From: Anaerolineae bacterium UTCFX2
Lineage (GTDB): Bacteria > Chloroflexota > Anaerolineae > Anaerolineales > UBA4823
NCBI GenBank assembly: GCA_002050125.1
Contig: MWTA01000046.1
Coordinates: 1 to 64,000, forward strand
Direction: 5' to 3'
DNA: 64,000 nucleotides
Shown: one piece after another, positions 63,421 to 64,000 of the stretch
Layout: each line of letters starts with the position of its first letter
Position numbering within the stretch: position 1 is the stretch's first letter
The notes under the pieces: model-generated
Told to the model about the DNA's origin: nothing
What the model saw: the letters and a program-made list of their open reading frames with translations, nothing else
The model's database searches: none
Translations under genes and position numbers: made by a program

Positions 63421-64000
63421 ATGCGCCTGGTCTACTTCTCGCGCGAATATACCCCTCACGATCACCGCTTTCTGTCCGCCCTGGCGCAGACGGAACACCA
63501 GGTTTTTTTTCTATGCCTCGAAGGGCGCTCCACGCCGCTCGAAGACCGGGCGCTGCCCGCCGAAATCGAAATCGTAAACTGGGAAGGCGGAAAATCCGCG
63601 GCGCGCTTGCAGGATGGTCCGAGACTGCTGCGCAGCCTTAAACACCTCATCCGCGCGGTCAAACCGGACCTCATTCTGGCGGGTCCGATCCAGCGCTCCG
63701 CCCTGCTGGTCGCTCTGAGCGGGTTTCAACCGCTGGTGAGCATGTCTTGGGGCTACGACCTGCTGATCGACGCGCGGCGGAACGCCCTGTGGGAGTGGGC
63801 TACGCGCTACGCCCTCAAACGCAGCGCCGCCATGGTCGGCGATTGTGAGACCATCCGTCAGTTGGCGGTCTCTTATGGAATGCCCGCCGAGCGCATCATC
63901 ACTTTTCCCTGGGGTGTTGATCTGACGCATTTTTCGCCCCGCCAGCGCCAGGCGTCCGCCTCATCGGCGGAGCGCTTTACGCTGCTCTCGACCCGCGCTT
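63421..64000 (+). CDS. GT4-like glycosyltransferase (N-terminal part, cut by window edge)
   Basis: 193 codons to the edge. RLVYFSREYTPHDHRFLSALAQT and FPWGVDLTHFSP are typical of the acceptor half and linker of GT4 enzymes. ATG 63421, 7 bp after the NeuB-like gene. The donor half lies beyond the window. Confidence 0.82.
   Translation, partial: MRLVYFSREYTPHDHRFLSALAQTEHQVFFLCLEGRSTPLEDRALPAEIEIVNWEGGKSAARLQDGPRLLRSLKHLIRAVKPDLILAGPIQRSALLVALSGFQPLVSMSWGYDLLIDARRNALWEWATRYALKRSAAMVGDCETIRQLAVSYGMPAERIITFPWGVDLTHFSPRQRQASASSAERFTLLSTRA

Overview
The window reads as chromosomal DNA of a GC-rich bacterium. My best guess is a Chloroflexota lineage (Anaerolineae-like). The basis is indirect: a b6-type split cytochrome b fused to cytochrome c, many polytopic glycosyltransferase-like proteins, frequent TTG starts and several starts placed directly behind a -10 box. 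No rRNA or ribosomal marker is present, so the taxonomy is inference. All coding is dense; I see no transposase, prophage or CRISPR array.

Left part (1-13.5 kb): energy metabolism. A minus-strand sdhC-sdhD-sdhA operon (sdhA cut by the window edge) diverges from a plus-strand operon for a quinol oxidase complex: Rieske protein, b6-type cytochrome b, and a subunit-IV-like protein fused to a diheme cytochrome c. After a perfect hairpin terminator comes a minus-strand operon of isocitrate dehydrogenase followed by two large membrane proteins, then a divergent P-type calcium-type ATPase.

Middle part (13.9-39 kb): an AT-rich restriction-modification pair (13.9-16.1 kb) of foreign composition; a membrane-anchored S33-type hydrolase; a minus-strand block with tRNA-Pro, a small unknown, a NERD-like protein, a GT2 enzyme and RNase HII; an eRF1/Vms1-like protein with a GSQ loop; a signalling region with three histidine kinases and a pseudo-receiver protein but no canonical response regulator; nth, asparaginase II and a metallo-beta-lactamase-fold protein with a broken metal site; holB; a UvrD/PcrA helicase; and a tsaE-tsaB-rimI-uracil-DNA-glycosylase operon.

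Right part (39.1-64 kb, running off the edge): a large plus-strand surface-polysaccharide cluster. It has a sulfotransferase, nucleotide-sugar dehydrogenase, three NAD-dependent epimerase/reductases, PseB-like dehydratase, NeuB-like synthase, four GT enzymes (GT2/GT4), two polytopic GT-like proteins, a Wzx-type flippase, a Wzm/Wzt-type ABC exporter with a KpsS-like partner, an AglD/LPG-synthase-type membrane protein, a winged-helix regulator and a SAM methyltransferase. A second AT-rich restriction-modification pair (58.1-60.4 kb) is inserted inside this cluster, between the methyltransferase and pseB. Thus two different export routes and two restriction-modification islands lie within 50 kb.

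Notable regulatory signals: a TTGAAA-N17-TAAAAT promoter with a palindrome at its start site ahead of the Rieske operon; five genes whose ATG lies 6-8 nt behind a -10 box (probable leaderless mRNAs), one of which is a 17-residue leader ORF coupled to a histidine kinase; palindromes over the promoters at 23.3, 45.0 and 46.7 kb; and three DnaA-box-like 9-mers within 53 bp inside a sugar-reductase gene.
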